Assembly (NCBI GenBank): GCA_903902345.1
Contig: CAIUUR010000012.1
Span: 1-33,703 of the forward strand
DNA length: 33,703 nucleotides
DNA from: an uncultured Geobacteraceae bacterium
Lineage (GTDB): Bacteria > Desulfobacterota > Desulfuromonadia > Geobacterales > CAIOGM01
Direction: 5' to 3'
A model generated the notes under the pieces. That model was given only the letters and a program-made list of their open reading frames with translations. It searched no databases and was not told the DNA's origin. Shown here piece by piece: positions 18,301 to 28,637 of this stretch. Both the position numbers and the translations under genes were made by a program. Every line of letters starts with the position of its first letter. The first letter of the stretch is position 1.

Positions 18301-18365
18301 TTTACGCGCAGGCCGCGGGCATCCCGGACGTTACGCTTCAGGGCTATTTCCACACGATTCGTCAT
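15363..18365 (-). CDS. purL: FGAM synthase PurL with tandem PurS-like N-terminal region
   Basis: PurL converts FGAR, ATP and ammonia to FGAM. The first 175 residues contain two PurS-like units (about 4-80 and 95-175); each has a regulatory-looking alpha/beta pattern ending in NP/DP-x-I-Q-x (SDPVIQE and CNPLIQR). A linker and the substrate-binding stretch LAQTWSEHCKHK (about 255-270) follow, then two AIRS-type ATP-binding halves with GGRIGKDGIHGA (mid-protein) and GDIVYLLGATG-like glycine-rich segments later. There is no glutaminase domain. At 1000 residues it is longer than small PurL (about 720-740) and shorter than single-chain PurL (about 1290), matching the latter minus its C-terminal domain. 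AAGGA is eight bases before the ATG. No separate purS is visible. Confidence 0.95.
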   Translation of the reverse strand: MTNRVEIALKRNVRDARGLRVKREIEEFLRLPVAEVRTIDVYTVDAALTGEELDSAAAGPLSDPVIQERSIDKPIAAAFDWGVEVGFRPGVTDNVGRTAREAIEYLTGRSFQPGEAVYTAVQYLISGELARTDVERIATGLLCNPLIQRFTILSGDEFHRQGGFPAVVPRVAETVGANGRSPVQEIDLEVSDEELLRISREGVLALTLEEMLIIQAHYRSSLVRTQRAGVGLGHAPTDVELECLAQTWSEHCKHKIFSGTVQYEDAEGNRQEIKSLFKSFIQQTTKDVREKLGERDFCLSVFKDNAGVIRFNDDWSLVFKVETHNSPSALDPYGGALTGIVGVNRDPFGTGMGARLIFNTDVFCFADPFYAKPLPSRLLHPRRIYEGVVEGVEHGGNKSGIPTVNGSLVFDDRFSGKPLVFCGTAGFMPARINEQPSHEKSILPGDLIVMTGGRIGKDGIHGATFSSEELNENSPVTAVQIGDPITQKRMFDFLIRARDKGLYRFITDNGAGGLSSSIGEMCGEVGGCRMDLALAPLKYPGLKPWEILISEAQERMSLAVPPEQINEFLAMAKRFGVEATVLGEFTDSGVFHILHGEETVAWLPVSFMHEGLPPLQLPAKWTPPVNSEVEVEVKGSYTEDLLKLLGALNICSKESVVRRYDHEVQGGSVVKPFTGVANDGPSDAAVVRPLLDSFEGVAVAHGICPRYSDIDTYHMTANAIDEALRNYVAVGGSLELVAGLDNFCWCDPVLSEKTPDGPYKMAQLVRSNQALYDVCLAYNLPLVSGKDSMKNDFYDGGVKISIPPTLLFSVIGKIEDARRAVTMDVKRPGDIVYLLGATGAELGGSEYFALHGGVGNGVPVVDTSAAYLRYRAYGRALQAGTVASCHDLSDGGLAVAAAESAFAGGYGMNLLLSELLWCGDTAEKNDATLLFSESASRLLVTVRPERSAEFQTYMADTGFSAIGTVTEAPELVVNGLNGNVVVAAGLADLKEAWQATLREL

Positions 18366-18369
18366 CGTC

Positions 18370-19449
18370 TCAATCCTTTTCCATGATCACCGTCCGGATG
18401 GGGAACGGAATTTCGACTCCCCGCTCCCGGAACCGCTTGATGATGAGTGAGTTGACCTGGTCGGTCACACTGAAAAGCTCCGCATACTCGGCCACCCAGA
18501 AAAAGAGGGTCATACTGAGGGAACTCTCCCCGAAGGAGGCAAAATAAGAGTCAGGAGGGGGATCGTCCAGTACTTCTTCCACCTCGCGGGCCGCCTCCAC
18601 GAGGAGCTGCTTCACCTGTTCCACGTCGCTGCCGTAGCCAACCCCCACGTTGATCCTCCCCCTGATCCGGAAATCGGGAAAGGCCTGGTTGACCACCATG
18701 GTGTTGCAGAGGTCCGAGTTGGGTATAACCAGAAGCATATTGTCCAGGGTCTTGATCCTGGTGCTCCGGAGTCCGATATCCGCCACGTCTCCGATCTGAC
18801 CTCCCGCCAGCTGAATCCGGTCACCGATCCGGAAGGGGCGGTCCAGTATGAGGGTAAATCCGGAAATCACCTGGGCCAGGGTATCCTTCGCCGCCATGCC
18901 GATGGCCAGGGAGCCGATTCCCAGAGCAGTGACGAAGGAGAGGATATCATAGTTGAAGTGCTTCAGCGTGATCATCAGGGCGGTGATGATCAGAAACAGG
19001 GTCCCCAGCTTCTCCGCCAGAGGGGCCAACTGCCGATCCACCCCTTCATGACCTACCTCCGCCATCCTGCCGGCATACCACTCCAGCAATTCGTGAAGAG
19101 AGCGGTACGCTATATTGGTGCAGATGACAATATTGACGATGAAGAGGAACCCGACGGCCACCGGAGTGACCTTGTCCGGAAGCGGCAGTACCCGAACCGC
19201 CAGGAACAACCCCGCGGTGAGCACCAGCAGTGAAACGGGTGGAGTGATCCTGCTCAGCACCCGGTCATCCAGATCGGTTTTGGTAACGGCCGTGAACCGG
19301 GGTCCCCAGACCGTAAGTATATATTTAACCACCTGGGAGAGTACCCAGAACAGGGCTATGATGAGGAGCGCCAGCAGCCCCTCCTTGAGCCAGAGGAGGA
19401 GTGTGCTCTCCCCTTCCTGCACCAGGAACAGGTTGAAAAATCTAGACAC
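18370..19449 (-). CDS. MscS-family mechanosensitive ion channel
   Basis: The protein has three to four predicted membrane segments in its first 200 residues, followed by the MscS beta and alpha/beta domains. Landmarks are the glycine/alanine-rich pore helix around ALGIGSLAIGMAAKDTLAQ, then the upper-beta domain (DRPFRIGDRIQL) and the stretch ending VIPNSDL. Such channels open under membrane tension to release solutes. I chose GTG at 19449 (359 residues) because AGGG lies six bases upstream and it overlaps the purB stop by only eight bases; an ATG at 19479 would add ten residues but lacks a ribosome binding site. The gene sits between purB and purL with a four-base gap to purL, so it is almost certainly part of that transcript. 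Confidence 0.9.
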   Translation of the reverse strand: MSRFFNLFLVQEGESTLLLWLKEGLLALLIIALFWVLSQVVKYILTVWGPRFTAVTKTDLDDRVLSRITPPVSLLVLTAGLFLAVRVLPLPDKVTPVAVGFLFIVNIVICTNIAYRSLHELLEWYAGRMAEVGHEGVDRQLAPLAEKLGTLFLIITALMITLKHFNYDILSFVTALGIGSLAIGMAAKDTLAQVISGFTLILDRPFRIGDRIQLAGGQIGDVADIGLRSTRIKTLDNMLLVIPNSDLCNTMVVNQAFPDFRIRGRINVGVGYGSDVEQVKQLLVEAAREVEEVLDDPPPDSYFASFGESSLSMTLFFWVAEYAELFSVTDQVNSLIIKRFRERGVEIPFPIRTVIMEKD

Positions 19450-20737
19450 CGAAGACCCTGCCAAAGATGGTCCCCACATGCTTGAGATGATAGTTAAGAT
19501 CGAAGGACTCGCGAATCTTCACCTCCCCCAGCGCTCCCACCACCTCCTGGTCGGCCAGGAGCTCCGTCTGGAAATCCTTTCCTTGGTCCCAGACCTTCAT
19601 GGCGTTCTTCTGGACCAACCGGTAGGCGTCTTCCCGGGAGACCCCCGATTGGGTCAGATCCAGGAGAATCTTCTGGGAGAATACCAGTCCCTTCATCTGA
19701 TTAAGGTTGCGCAGCATATTCTCTGGGTAGACGACCAGATTCCTGATCAGGCCGTTCAGGCGGCGGAGGGAGAAGTCCAGGGCCACCGTGGCATCCGGTG
19801 CGATGTATCGCTCCACTGAAGAGTGGGAGATGTCGCGCTCATGCCAGAGTGCGACGTTCTCCAGAGCAGGGATGCAGAAGGAACGGATATAGCGGGCCTG
19901 ACCGGTAAGATTCTCCGAGAGGATCGGGTTGCGCTTGTGGGGCATGGCCGACGATCCTTTTTGCCCTTTGCTGAAGAACTCTTCGACTTCCAGCACCTCG
20001 GTCCGCTGCAGGTGCCGGATCTCCACAACGATCCGCTCCATGGAGGAGGCGATGATGGCAAGAGTACAGAAATATTCGGCGTGGCGGTCCCGGGGGATGA
20101 CCTGGGTGGAGACCGGTTCGGGCACCAGTCCCATCTTCCGGCAGACATACTCTTCCACATAGGGATCGATATTGGCGAAGGTCCCCACCGCCCCGGAGAT
20201 GGCGCCGGTGGCGATAGTTACTCGGGCCGCGGCCAGCCTCCTCCGGTTGCGTTCCATCTCGGCATACCAGGACGCGAGTTTGAGACCGAAGGTTACCGGT
20301 TCGGCATGAATGCCGTGAGAACGACCGATGCAGACCGTATCCTTATGCTCCAGAGCCCTGACCTTGAGGGATTCCAGGAGCATATCCAGGTCTGCCAGCA
20401 GTTCGTCGGCTGCCTGGGTCAACTGCACGGAGAGGCAGGTATCCAGTACATCGGATGAGGTCATCCCCTGGTGGATGAAACGGGCCTCGGGACCCACATA
20501 CTCGGCCACGGAGGTGAGAAAGGCAATGACATCATGCTTCACCTCGGCCTCAATGACGTCAATACGGGCGATGTCGAAATTTCCCTTCTCCCGGATGATC
20601 GGCACAACCTCTTTGGGGATAACCCCCAACTCGGCCTGTGCTTCGCAGGCCAGGGTTTCGATCTCCAACCAGATACGGAAGCGGTTTTCCGGCTCCCAGA
20701 TGTTCGCCATCTCCTGGCGGGTATAGCGTGGAATCAT
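19442..20737 (-). CDS. purB: Adenylosuccinate lyase
   Basis: PurB cleaves SAICAR to AICAR and adenylosuccinate to AMP. The fumarase-superfamily signature GSSAMPHKRNP is at residues 261-271 and includes the flexible catalytic-serine loop. The other conserved blocks are QGMTSSDVLDT (90-100) and RSHGIHAEPVTFG (139-151), which contains the general-acid histidine. Length 431 is normal for the Bacillus-type enzyme. The start has GGAG seven bases upstream, and a heptamer repeat array begins right behind that site. It is the first gene of the compact purine cluster and overlaps the following MscS gene. Confidence 0.96.
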   Translation of the reverse strand: MIPRYTRQEMANIWEPENRFRIWLEIETLACEAQAELGVIPKEVVPIIREKGNFDIARIDVIEAEVKHDVIAFLTSVAEYVGPEARFIHQGMTSSDVLDTCLSVQLTQAADELLADLDMLLESLKVRALEHKDTVCIGRSHGIHAEPVTFGLKLASWYAEMERNRRRLAAARVTIATGAISGAVGTFANIDPYVEEYVCRKMGLVPEPVSTQVIPRDRHAEYFCTLAIIASSMERIVVEIRHLQRTEVLEVEEFFSKGQKGSSAMPHKRNPILSENLTGQARYIRSFCIPALENVALWHERDISHSSVERYIAPDATVALDFSLRRLNGLIRNLVVYPENMLRNLNQMKGLVFSQKILLDLTQSGVSREDAYRLVQKNAMKVWDQGKDFQTELLADQEVVGALGEVKIRESFDLNYHLKHVGTIFGRVFGV

Positions 20738-20748
20738 AAAAAATCTCC

Positions 20749-20852
20749 GGTCTAGGTTCTAGGTTCAAGGTTCGGGGTTCAAGGTTCTAAGTTCTAGGTT
20801 CTGGGTTCGGGGTTCTACTTTCAAGGTTCGGTGCTCAGGGGTCACGGTTTGA
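20749..20852. repeat. Degenerate heptanucleotide tandem array, consensus GGTTCNN
   Basis: Reading the plus strand from 20749, about 15 units follow in strict seven-base phase. Most are GGTTCTA, GGTTCAA or GGTTCGG; the first is six bases long (GGTCTA). Units after about 20832 (TGCTCAG, GGGTCAC, GGTTTGA) are decayed. The array fills most of the 138 bases between the WalJ-like gene and purB and ends about four bases from the purB Shine-Dalgarno, so it would lie in the purB leader or promoter (as NNGAACC on the transcribed strand). Confidence 0.85.
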
Positions 20853-20875
20853 ACATTGAAGCTGGAACCCGGATT

Positions 20876-21640
20876 TTAAAACAACGCCGTTGTCGTATGC
20901 TGGCTCCCCACGGCCACGCGAGGTGAACAACTGGTGACACCGTCCAGGAGGTTACGCGCCTCCCCCAGAGCAAGATCAGGGTGGTTGTTCACCTCCGATA
21001 GATGGGCCAAAAAGAGAGACTCCAGCCCTTCGTGGAGCAATTCAGACAAAAGCATGCGGGATTCGACATTGGAAAGATGACCATGACGGGATTTGATCCG
21101 CTGTTTGAGATGCCAGGGATAGGGCCCGTTCAACAACATCTCCTCGTCATGGTTGAATTCCAGCACCAGAGAACGGCAACGCTTCAGTTTATCCTGAACA
21201 AGACGGGTCGCCACCCCGAGATCGGTGGCACAGCCCGCAATCCCCTCGCGACTTTCCAGGGTAAAACCGACGGGGTCAACAGTATCATGGGTTATGGGGA
21301 ACGGGTCTATGAGAAGGTCACGAAAGGTAAAGGAGTGTCCCGCCTCGAACTCCATGATCTCGCACTTTTTCAGCAGGGGCTCAATCTGCCGTGCCGTGGG
21401 ATAACTAACCACCACCGGAATCTTCAGCCGCCGAGCCAGGGTTCCCACACTCCGGATATGGTCAGTATGCTCGTGGGTCACCAGGATGGCGTTGAGAGTT
21501 TCCGGATCCACCCCCACCGCGGCAAGACGTGTCGTTAGTTCCTTGGCGGAAAGTCCGGCATCGATGAGGAGACGGGTATCACCCGACTCCAGATAGACCG
21601 AATTCCCCTTACTCCCGCTTGCCAAAAGGCAGACCCGCAC
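20876..21640 (-). CDS. WalJ/YycJ-like metallo-beta-lactamase-fold hydrolase
   Basis: The protein has the MBL-fold metal site: HEHTDH (His56, His58, Asp60, His61), a later ITHDTVDPVGF, then NHDEEML and an AHLSEVNN histidine near the C-terminus. The opening MRVCLLASGSKGNSVYLE-type strand is typical of the YycJ/WalJ/VicX group, thought to be phosphodiesterases or nucleases acting in the cytoplasm. I chose GTG at 21640 (254 residues), since homologues begin at this strand and GGAGG lies five bases upstream; ATG at 21652 adds four residues, and a still longer frame reaches 21733. It stands 99 bases after galE, behind a possible promoter. The substrate is unknown. Confidence 0.85.
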   Translation of the reverse strand: MRVCLLASGSKGNSVYLESGDTRLLIDAGLSAKELTTRLAAVGVDPETLNAILVTHEHTDHIRSVGTLARRLKIPVVVSYPTARQIEPLLKKCEIMEFEAGHSFTFRDLLIDPFPITHDTVDPVGFTLESREGIAGCATDLGVATRLVQDKLKRCRSLVLEFNHDEEMLLNGPYPWHLKQRIKSRHGHLSNVESRMLLSELLHEGLESLFLAHLSEVNNHPDLALGEARNLLDGVTSCSPRVAVGSQHTTTALF

Positions 21641-21703
21641 CAACCCCTCCATTATGTGAGGTAGAATCCGTAGTGGCGTTATTGCCGGTGAAACAATCCT
21701 CCC

Positions 21704-21733
21704 TTTATAACAGGAATAGCGAGGTGGGTTCAA
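21704..21733 (-). promoter_or_regulatory. Candidate promoter between galE and the WalJ-like gene
   Basis: On the minus strand TTGAAC (21728-21733) and TATAAA (21704-21709) are 18 bases apart, with four and five of six consensus matches. Transcription would start near 21697, leaving a leader of about 57 bases. It could drive the WalJ-like gene and possibly the purine cluster separately from prsKR-galE. Confidence 0.35.
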
Positions 21734-21739
21734 GGATAA

Positions 21740-24119
<2,380 letters not shown>

Positions 24120-24151
24120 TATCCCTCCTGTTCCTGCGCGGTGTGGGTTCA

Positions 24152-26197
24152 TCAAGGTAGCGGCAACCAGACGGTAAAGGCTGTCCCTTTTCCCTGATTG
24201 CTGGTTACCTCAATCCGTCCCTGATGACTCTCCACGATCTGTTTGCACTGGTAGAGTCCAATGCCGAGGCCGCTTTTTTTAGTTGTTTGAAAGGGGGTGA
24301 AGAGTTTCCTCCGGAGGAATTCGTCGTCGATGCCGCATCCTCCGTCGATAACGGTGACGTAGGGGAATTCCGTCAACCCGACCTCCACCGAGACGGGACC
24401 CTTCCCGTCGGTGGCTTCCACGGCGTTGAGAATCAGATTCAGGAATACCTTCTGGATTTCCTGGCGGTCCACAATAACGGAAACCGACATCCCGAAGATC
24501 GTGACTTCGCATCGTTTTACCAATGCCACGGTCTCCTTGACCAGGTGCATCAGATCGGTTTTTACCCGGGGAAGCCCTTTCTTGTCGGGTATCGTGTTCA
24601 AACGGGAAATAAGTGTGTTCATCTTGCTGACCGTGTTCCCCAGGGTCTCCAGCATATCCTGCTGGAATTCGGCGTCGGAAATATAGGTACGTGCATTATC
24701 CAGGGTCAGACTGATGGTATAGACAAGGTTTTTGAGATCGTGAATGATGAACGCTGCAATCCTTCCCAGGGCTTCCATCTCCTTGGCCAGCGCCAGTTCG
24801 TCGGTGAGCCGCATATTGAGAAGGGCGGAGGAGGCCTGTTGCGCCAGGGTCTGCATCAGGTCGTAATCTTCGTAGGTATATACTTCGCTGGAGTTTATCT
24901 GCGTCCCCAGCATGATGAAACCATCCAGGTGATTATTACTCACCAGGGGAATCAGAAAACGGAGTCCCTTTGAGCGAAACCACCCCTCCAGCTGTGGAGT
25001 CGCCACACCTTCACCTTCCAGCAGGCAGACAACTTTTCGCTCGTCAGACAGTTTCATTACCAAAGAATCACCGGCGGCAAAGGAAACCGTGGCGACGTCC
25101 AGCTCAATGGAGGCGGCATGGAAGTAGTTTTTCTTTTCCACATCGCAGAGGAAGAGAGCCGCACTTCCCATGCCGAAGGTGTCACCGTAGACGGAAAGAA
25201 TGGCCATCAACACTTCCTGGTTACTATGCGCCGAAGAGATCCGTTCAGTGAATTCCAGCCATTGGCTTCGGTAATCATGTTTGTTCTTGTAGAAGTTACG
25301 GGTGAGGAACAGGATCAGCTTCCGCTTGGCCTTGTCGGAGAGGATAAAAAGAAATAGTCCGACGGCGGCAAGGAAGGAAACCATGACCAGCGCCGATCGC
25401 TGGAATGACTCTCCGAAATACTGTAGACCTTCACCCATGAGACCGATAAATATGAGGTAAATGCCAATGGCCAGAAGGACGAAGGAGTGATAAGCCATCT
25501 GTCGCGAGAGGACGACCTTGACACCGGTGCCGCCCCGCATATGAGAGTAGGCGATAAGCACCACCGCCACGATGGTGGCCAGAGACCTGACCGGAACCAG
25601 ATGCATATCCAGGGTCCGATAAAGCAATCCCTGGCTGTAGTAAAAAATAAGAATGGCCAGCAGTCCGCCGGTACCCACGACTTCCAATCGGATCTTCCAG
25701 CGAGAAACCGAGGACGCGCCAGTGAGGGTTGCTTCGAGATTAATCAGCGCGATGACCAGGGTTATCATGATCCCCAGATAAAAATAGAAGCCGGTGGTCG
25801 TGAGGAACAGCATCTGCTCGGTATGGAAATCGGGGGAATAGAAAAAACGGCTTACGGGAAGATAGAGAGCAACACCCATAAGGGAAAACGTCAGGGGAAA
25901 GATGATCTTCTGTACAAGGGGAACTGCGGAAAGCTGTCGTTCACGGGAAAAGACCAGACTGTAAAAAAGCCAGGCAGGAGCCAAACAGGACTCGGCAAAG
26001 AGGGCGAGCTGCTTCCAGAGATACAGGTTTTTCGGGAAATAGTGCGCGCAGAAATCAGCCCCTTCCAGGGTAGCGGTAATGAGCAGGGCCACGAACAACA
26101 CGTTGCTGGCAAGGGAGCGGTCCTTGCGCAGCAGCGCACCCAGGGGCCAGGCCAGAGCGAGAGAAATAGCAGTTATGGTAAGAAAGGATGCAAGCAT
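24152..26197 (-). CDS. prsK: PrsK-type membrane sensor histidine kinase
   Basis: The N-terminal 280 residues carry about eight hydrophobic segments, followed by a GAF-like domain (about 305-465) and a kinase core. The phosphoacceptor is His486 in FIIHDLKNL, the N-box reads LNLILNAVEA, the G1-box VIDGGCGID and the G2-box KSGLGIGL. This order of many-pass sensor, GAF and HATPase, together with the downstream PrsR, fits the PrsK family of PEP-CTERM/exopolysaccharide kinases (681 residues; family about 690). The ribosome binding site is weak. The gene begins 39 bases after rnr and ends 32 bases before prsR. The signal sensed is unknown. Confidence 0.88.
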   Translation of the reverse strand: MLASFLTITAISLALAWPLGALLRKDRSLASNVLFVALLITATLEGADFCAHYFPKNLYLWKQLALFAESCLAPAWLFYSLVFSRERQLSAVPLVQKIIFPLTFSLMGVALYLPVSRFFYSPDFHTEQMLFLTTTGFYFYLGIMITLVIALINLEATLTGASSVSRWKIRLEVVGTGGLLAILIFYYSQGLLYRTLDMHLVPVRSLATIVAVVLIAYSHMRGGTGVKVVLSRQMAYHSFVLLAIGIYLIFIGLMGEGLQYFGESFQRSALVMVSFLAAVGLFLFILSDKAKRKLILFLTRNFYKNKHDYRSQWLEFTERISSAHSNQEVLMAILSVYGDTFGMGSAALFLCDVEKKNYFHAASIELDVATVSFAAGDSLVMKLSDERKVVCLLEGEGVATPQLEGWFRSKGLRFLIPLVSNNHLDGFIMLGTQINSSEVYTYEDYDLMQTLAQQASSALLNMRLTDELALAKEMEALGRIAAFIIHDLKNLVYTISLTLDNARTYISDAEFQQDMLETLGNTVSKMNTLISRLNTIPDKKGLPRVKTDLMHLVKETVALVKRCEVTIFGMSVSVIVDRQEIQKVFLNLILNAVEATDGKGPVSVEVGLTEFPYVTVIDGGCGIDDEFLRRKLFTPFQTTKKSGLGIGLYQCKQIVESHQGRIEVTSNQGKGTAFTVWLPLP

Positions 26198-26236
26198 GTG
26201 GAAAACACTCGGTATCAGCTATGGTTGGCCGCTAAT

Positions 26237-28504
26237 TTACCGGCGGCGACGGCCACCGTGTGGATTCTTCCCGCTGTTGTGCTCCCCGGGTTTATCCCTG
26301 CCAAGGGGGCGAGGATGAATTCCGGACAACGGACGATACCGCCCCTCCCCCTTTCCTGCCGACTCCTGGTGAGACCATTCTCCGGCGGCACCTTCAGGAG
26401 CAAATTCGATTCGACGGAGTTCCAGGTTTACGGAACTTACCCGTACTCGTACCGGATCACCAATCCGGAAGCGGAGGCCGGTACGACTTCCCACCAGAAG
26501 ATGCTCTTTCTCAAGGTAGTGGTAATAGTCGTTTCTCATGAGCGCAACAGGAACCATCCCCTCGACAAAATATTCCACCAATTCCACAAAGAAACCGAAC
26601 TGGGCCACGCCGGTGATGATGCCGTCATACTCTTCACCCAACCGTGACTGCATGAACTGCGCCTTCCTGAGGCTTACGACCTCCCGCTCCGCCTCCATGG
26701 CCACCCGCTCGCGACGGCTGGTGTGGTCGGCACTTTCGGGGAGCTCCCGCACCAGCTGCTGAAGCTGCTCAGGGGAGGGGTCTCCCGACAGAGCGAGCCG
26801 GAGATTCCGATGAACCACAAGATCGGGATAACGCCGAATGGGAGAGGTGAAATGGGTGTAACAGGGGGAGGCCAGTCCGAAATGCCCGATCTGTTCAGTG
26901 CTGTAACGGGCCTGTTTCATGCAGCGGAGCAGCACTTCATTGATCATCCGCTCCTCCGGCTTCCCGGAAACACCGTCCAGAAGTTGCTGGAGGTCAGCTG
27001 CCGACAGAGTTCCTGCAACCCCTCCCGGAAGCCGATAGCCCAGGTTATGGACAAACTCTCGGAATTCCTGAATCTTTCCTTGATCAGGGGGTTCATGAAT
27101 CCGGAAGAGAGAGGGGATATTCCGGTGAAGAATGGCCGCAGCCACCGCTTCATTGGCGGCAAGCATAAACTCTTCGATGATCCAGTGAGCGAGAAGACGC
27201 TTTGAACGAACGATATCTTCAATCTCTCCCTGGAGGTTCATGATGATCTCCGGTTCCGGAAGGTCAAAATCGAGGCTCCCCCGGCGGCGACGAAGGGCCG
27301 TCAGACGAAGCGCCAACTCTTTCATGAGCATCAGATCCGGAACCAGAGTGTGGTGTTCACGGAACAGCTCCGGGTCGCCCGTCACGACGATTTTTTCCAC
27401 GACGTTATAGGTGAGTCGGGCGGCGCTCCGGATGACGGAGGGGTAGAAGCTGCTGTCCAGCAGCTCCCCCCCCGGGCCAAAGAGGAGCTCCGCCGTCAGA
27501 GTCAGACGCTCCTGTCCGGGGACAAGGGAACAAATTCCGTTGGAAAGCTCCTCGGGGAGCATGGGGAGGCAACGATCGGGAAAATAGACCGAGGTTCCCC
27601 GGAGGTACGCCTCACGGTCCAGGGGAGAACCCGGCTCGACATAGTGGGCAACGTCGGCAATGGAGACCCAGAGCCGTATCCGGTCGCCGGAAAGACGCTC
27701 CGCACCGACGGCATCGTCGAAATCACGTGCGGTCTCGCCGTCGATGGTAACTATGGTGCGGCCCCGAAGGTCGGTGCGGTCCTGGAGCTCGGCAGCAGTT
27801 ACTCCCGCCGCGATACCGCGTGCCTCGGCCAAAACATCGGGGGGGAAGGTGTCGGGGAGAGTATGCTTCCGTATGATCGCCAGAACCTCGACCTGGGGAT
27901 CATCAGGGCGACCCAGGACCTCCGTTATTCTTCCCACTGCCCCCTGACCTTCCGCAGGATAGGTCGTGATCTCGGCCACCACCAGCTCACCATTGCGGGC
28001 AGAACCCCGTGCAATGGCGGGAATAGCGACGACTCCGCCGGAACGCTCCGACGCGGCGACCGTCCCCCCCCCCTGACGAAGTTCATGGTACGTCCCCACC
28101 ACGGTTTTTACCCCACGCTCCAGGGTACGGACGATGCGCCCTTCACGCTTGCCGTCATGACGAGGAGGAAGCTCAGCAACCTCCACCCGGTCCCCTTGCA
28201 TACTCCCCGTCAGGTAGCGGGGGGGGATATAGAGGTCATCACCCCCTCCATCGGGAGCAACGAAGCCGAAGCCGTTGGGGTGAAGAGATAACCGCCCACT
28301 GACCATTGCCATCCGCGTCACAAGGGTATACCGGTTTCCCTTCACCTTAACCAGATCACCCCGCTCCACCAATTCGTCCACCAGGGCGCTCAGGTGACGG
28401 CGTTCACCCTTGGAGACGCCAAAGGCGCCCATGATCTCCCGGAAGGGGGTAGGTTCTTTCGCCAAGGCGACGACATCCAGAATCTTTTTCAAGGGTATTT
28501 TCAT
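26237..28504 (-). CDS. rnr: Ribonuclease R
   Basis: RNase R is a processive 3'-5' exoribonuclease that degrades structured RNA. The protein has an N-terminal winged-helix-like region (about 1-60), cold-shock domains (LHPNGFGFVAPDG, and a second later), the RNB catalytic domain with TIDGETARDFDDAV (the four metal-binding aspartates at about 255-264) and a C-terminal S1 domain (YDGIITGVAQFGFFV). A basic tail of about 45 residues follows. I chose ATG at 28504 (755 residues); a GTG at 28513 would add three. GGAGG is close to this ATG (two to three bases), an unusual spacing. It heads the minus-strand run into prsK. Confidence 0.95.
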   Translation of the reverse strand: MKIPLKKILDVVALAKEPTPFREIMGAFGVSKGERRHLSALVDELVERGDLVKVKGNRYTLVTRMAMVSGRLSLHPNGFGFVAPDGGGDDLYIPPRYLTGSMQGDRVEVAELPPRHDGKREGRIVRTLERGVKTVVGTYHELRQGGGTVAASERSGGVVAIPAIARGSARNGELVVAEITTYPAEGQGAVGRITEVLGRPDDPQVEVLAIIRKHTLPDTFPPDVLAEARGIAAGVTAAELQDRTDLRGRTIVTIDGETARDFDDAVGAERLSGDRIRLWVSIADVAHYVEPGSPLDREAYLRGTSVYFPDRCLPMLPEELSNGICSLVPGQERLTLTAELLFGPGGELLDSSFYPSVIRSAARLTYNVVEKIVVTGDPELFREHHTLVPDLMLMKELALRLTALRRRRGSLDFDLPEPEIIMNLQGEIEDIVRSKRLLAHWIIEEFMLAANEAVAAAILHRNIPSLFRIHEPPDQGKIQEFREFVHNLGYRLPGGVAGTLSAADLQQLLDGVSGKPEERMINEVLLRCMKQARYSTEQIGHFGLASPCYTHFTSPIRRYPDLVVHRNLRLALSGDPSPEQLQQLVRELPESADHTSRRERVAMEAEREVVSLRKAQFMQSRLGEEYDGIITGVAQFGFFVELVEYFVEGMVPVALMRNDYYHYLEKEHLLVGSRTGLRFRIGDPVRVRVSSVNLELRRIEFAPEGAAGEWSHQESAGKGEGRYRPLSGIHPRPLGRDKPGEHNSGKNPHGGRRRR

Positions 28505-28511
28505 CGCCTCC

Positions 28512-28541
28512 ACTATGCCGGGTAGAACCTGCCGTTGTCAA
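28512..28541 (-). promoter_or_regulatory. Candidate rnr promoter implying a nearly leaderless start
   Basis: On the minus strand a perfect TTGACA (28536-28541) is followed after 18 bases by CATAGT (28512-28517), four of six to consensus. Transcription would begin about 28505, almost at the rnr ATG at 28504. The -35 is strong but the -10 is weak. Confidence 0.3.
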
Positions 28542-28637
28542 ACAGAAAAGGGTGCGACGACGCCACCATCGTTACACTTTTCGACATTCGCACCTACCCT
28601 TTCTCGATGGCAGTCATACCTCGGGCGGTAATTATCC

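Noticed and set aside
20749-20852. CRISPR array as an explanation of the purB leader repeats
   Set aside because: Units are seven bases with no spacers and no cas genes are nearby; this is a simple tandem repeat.
25487-26647. 386-residue plus-strand open frame opposite prsK and the end of rnr
   Set aside because: It spans two intact minus-strand genes and its translation is polar low-complexity without motifs.
27350-28291. 313-residue plus-strand open frame opposite rnr
   Set aside because: Shadow of the RNase R gene, which retains all catalytic residues.
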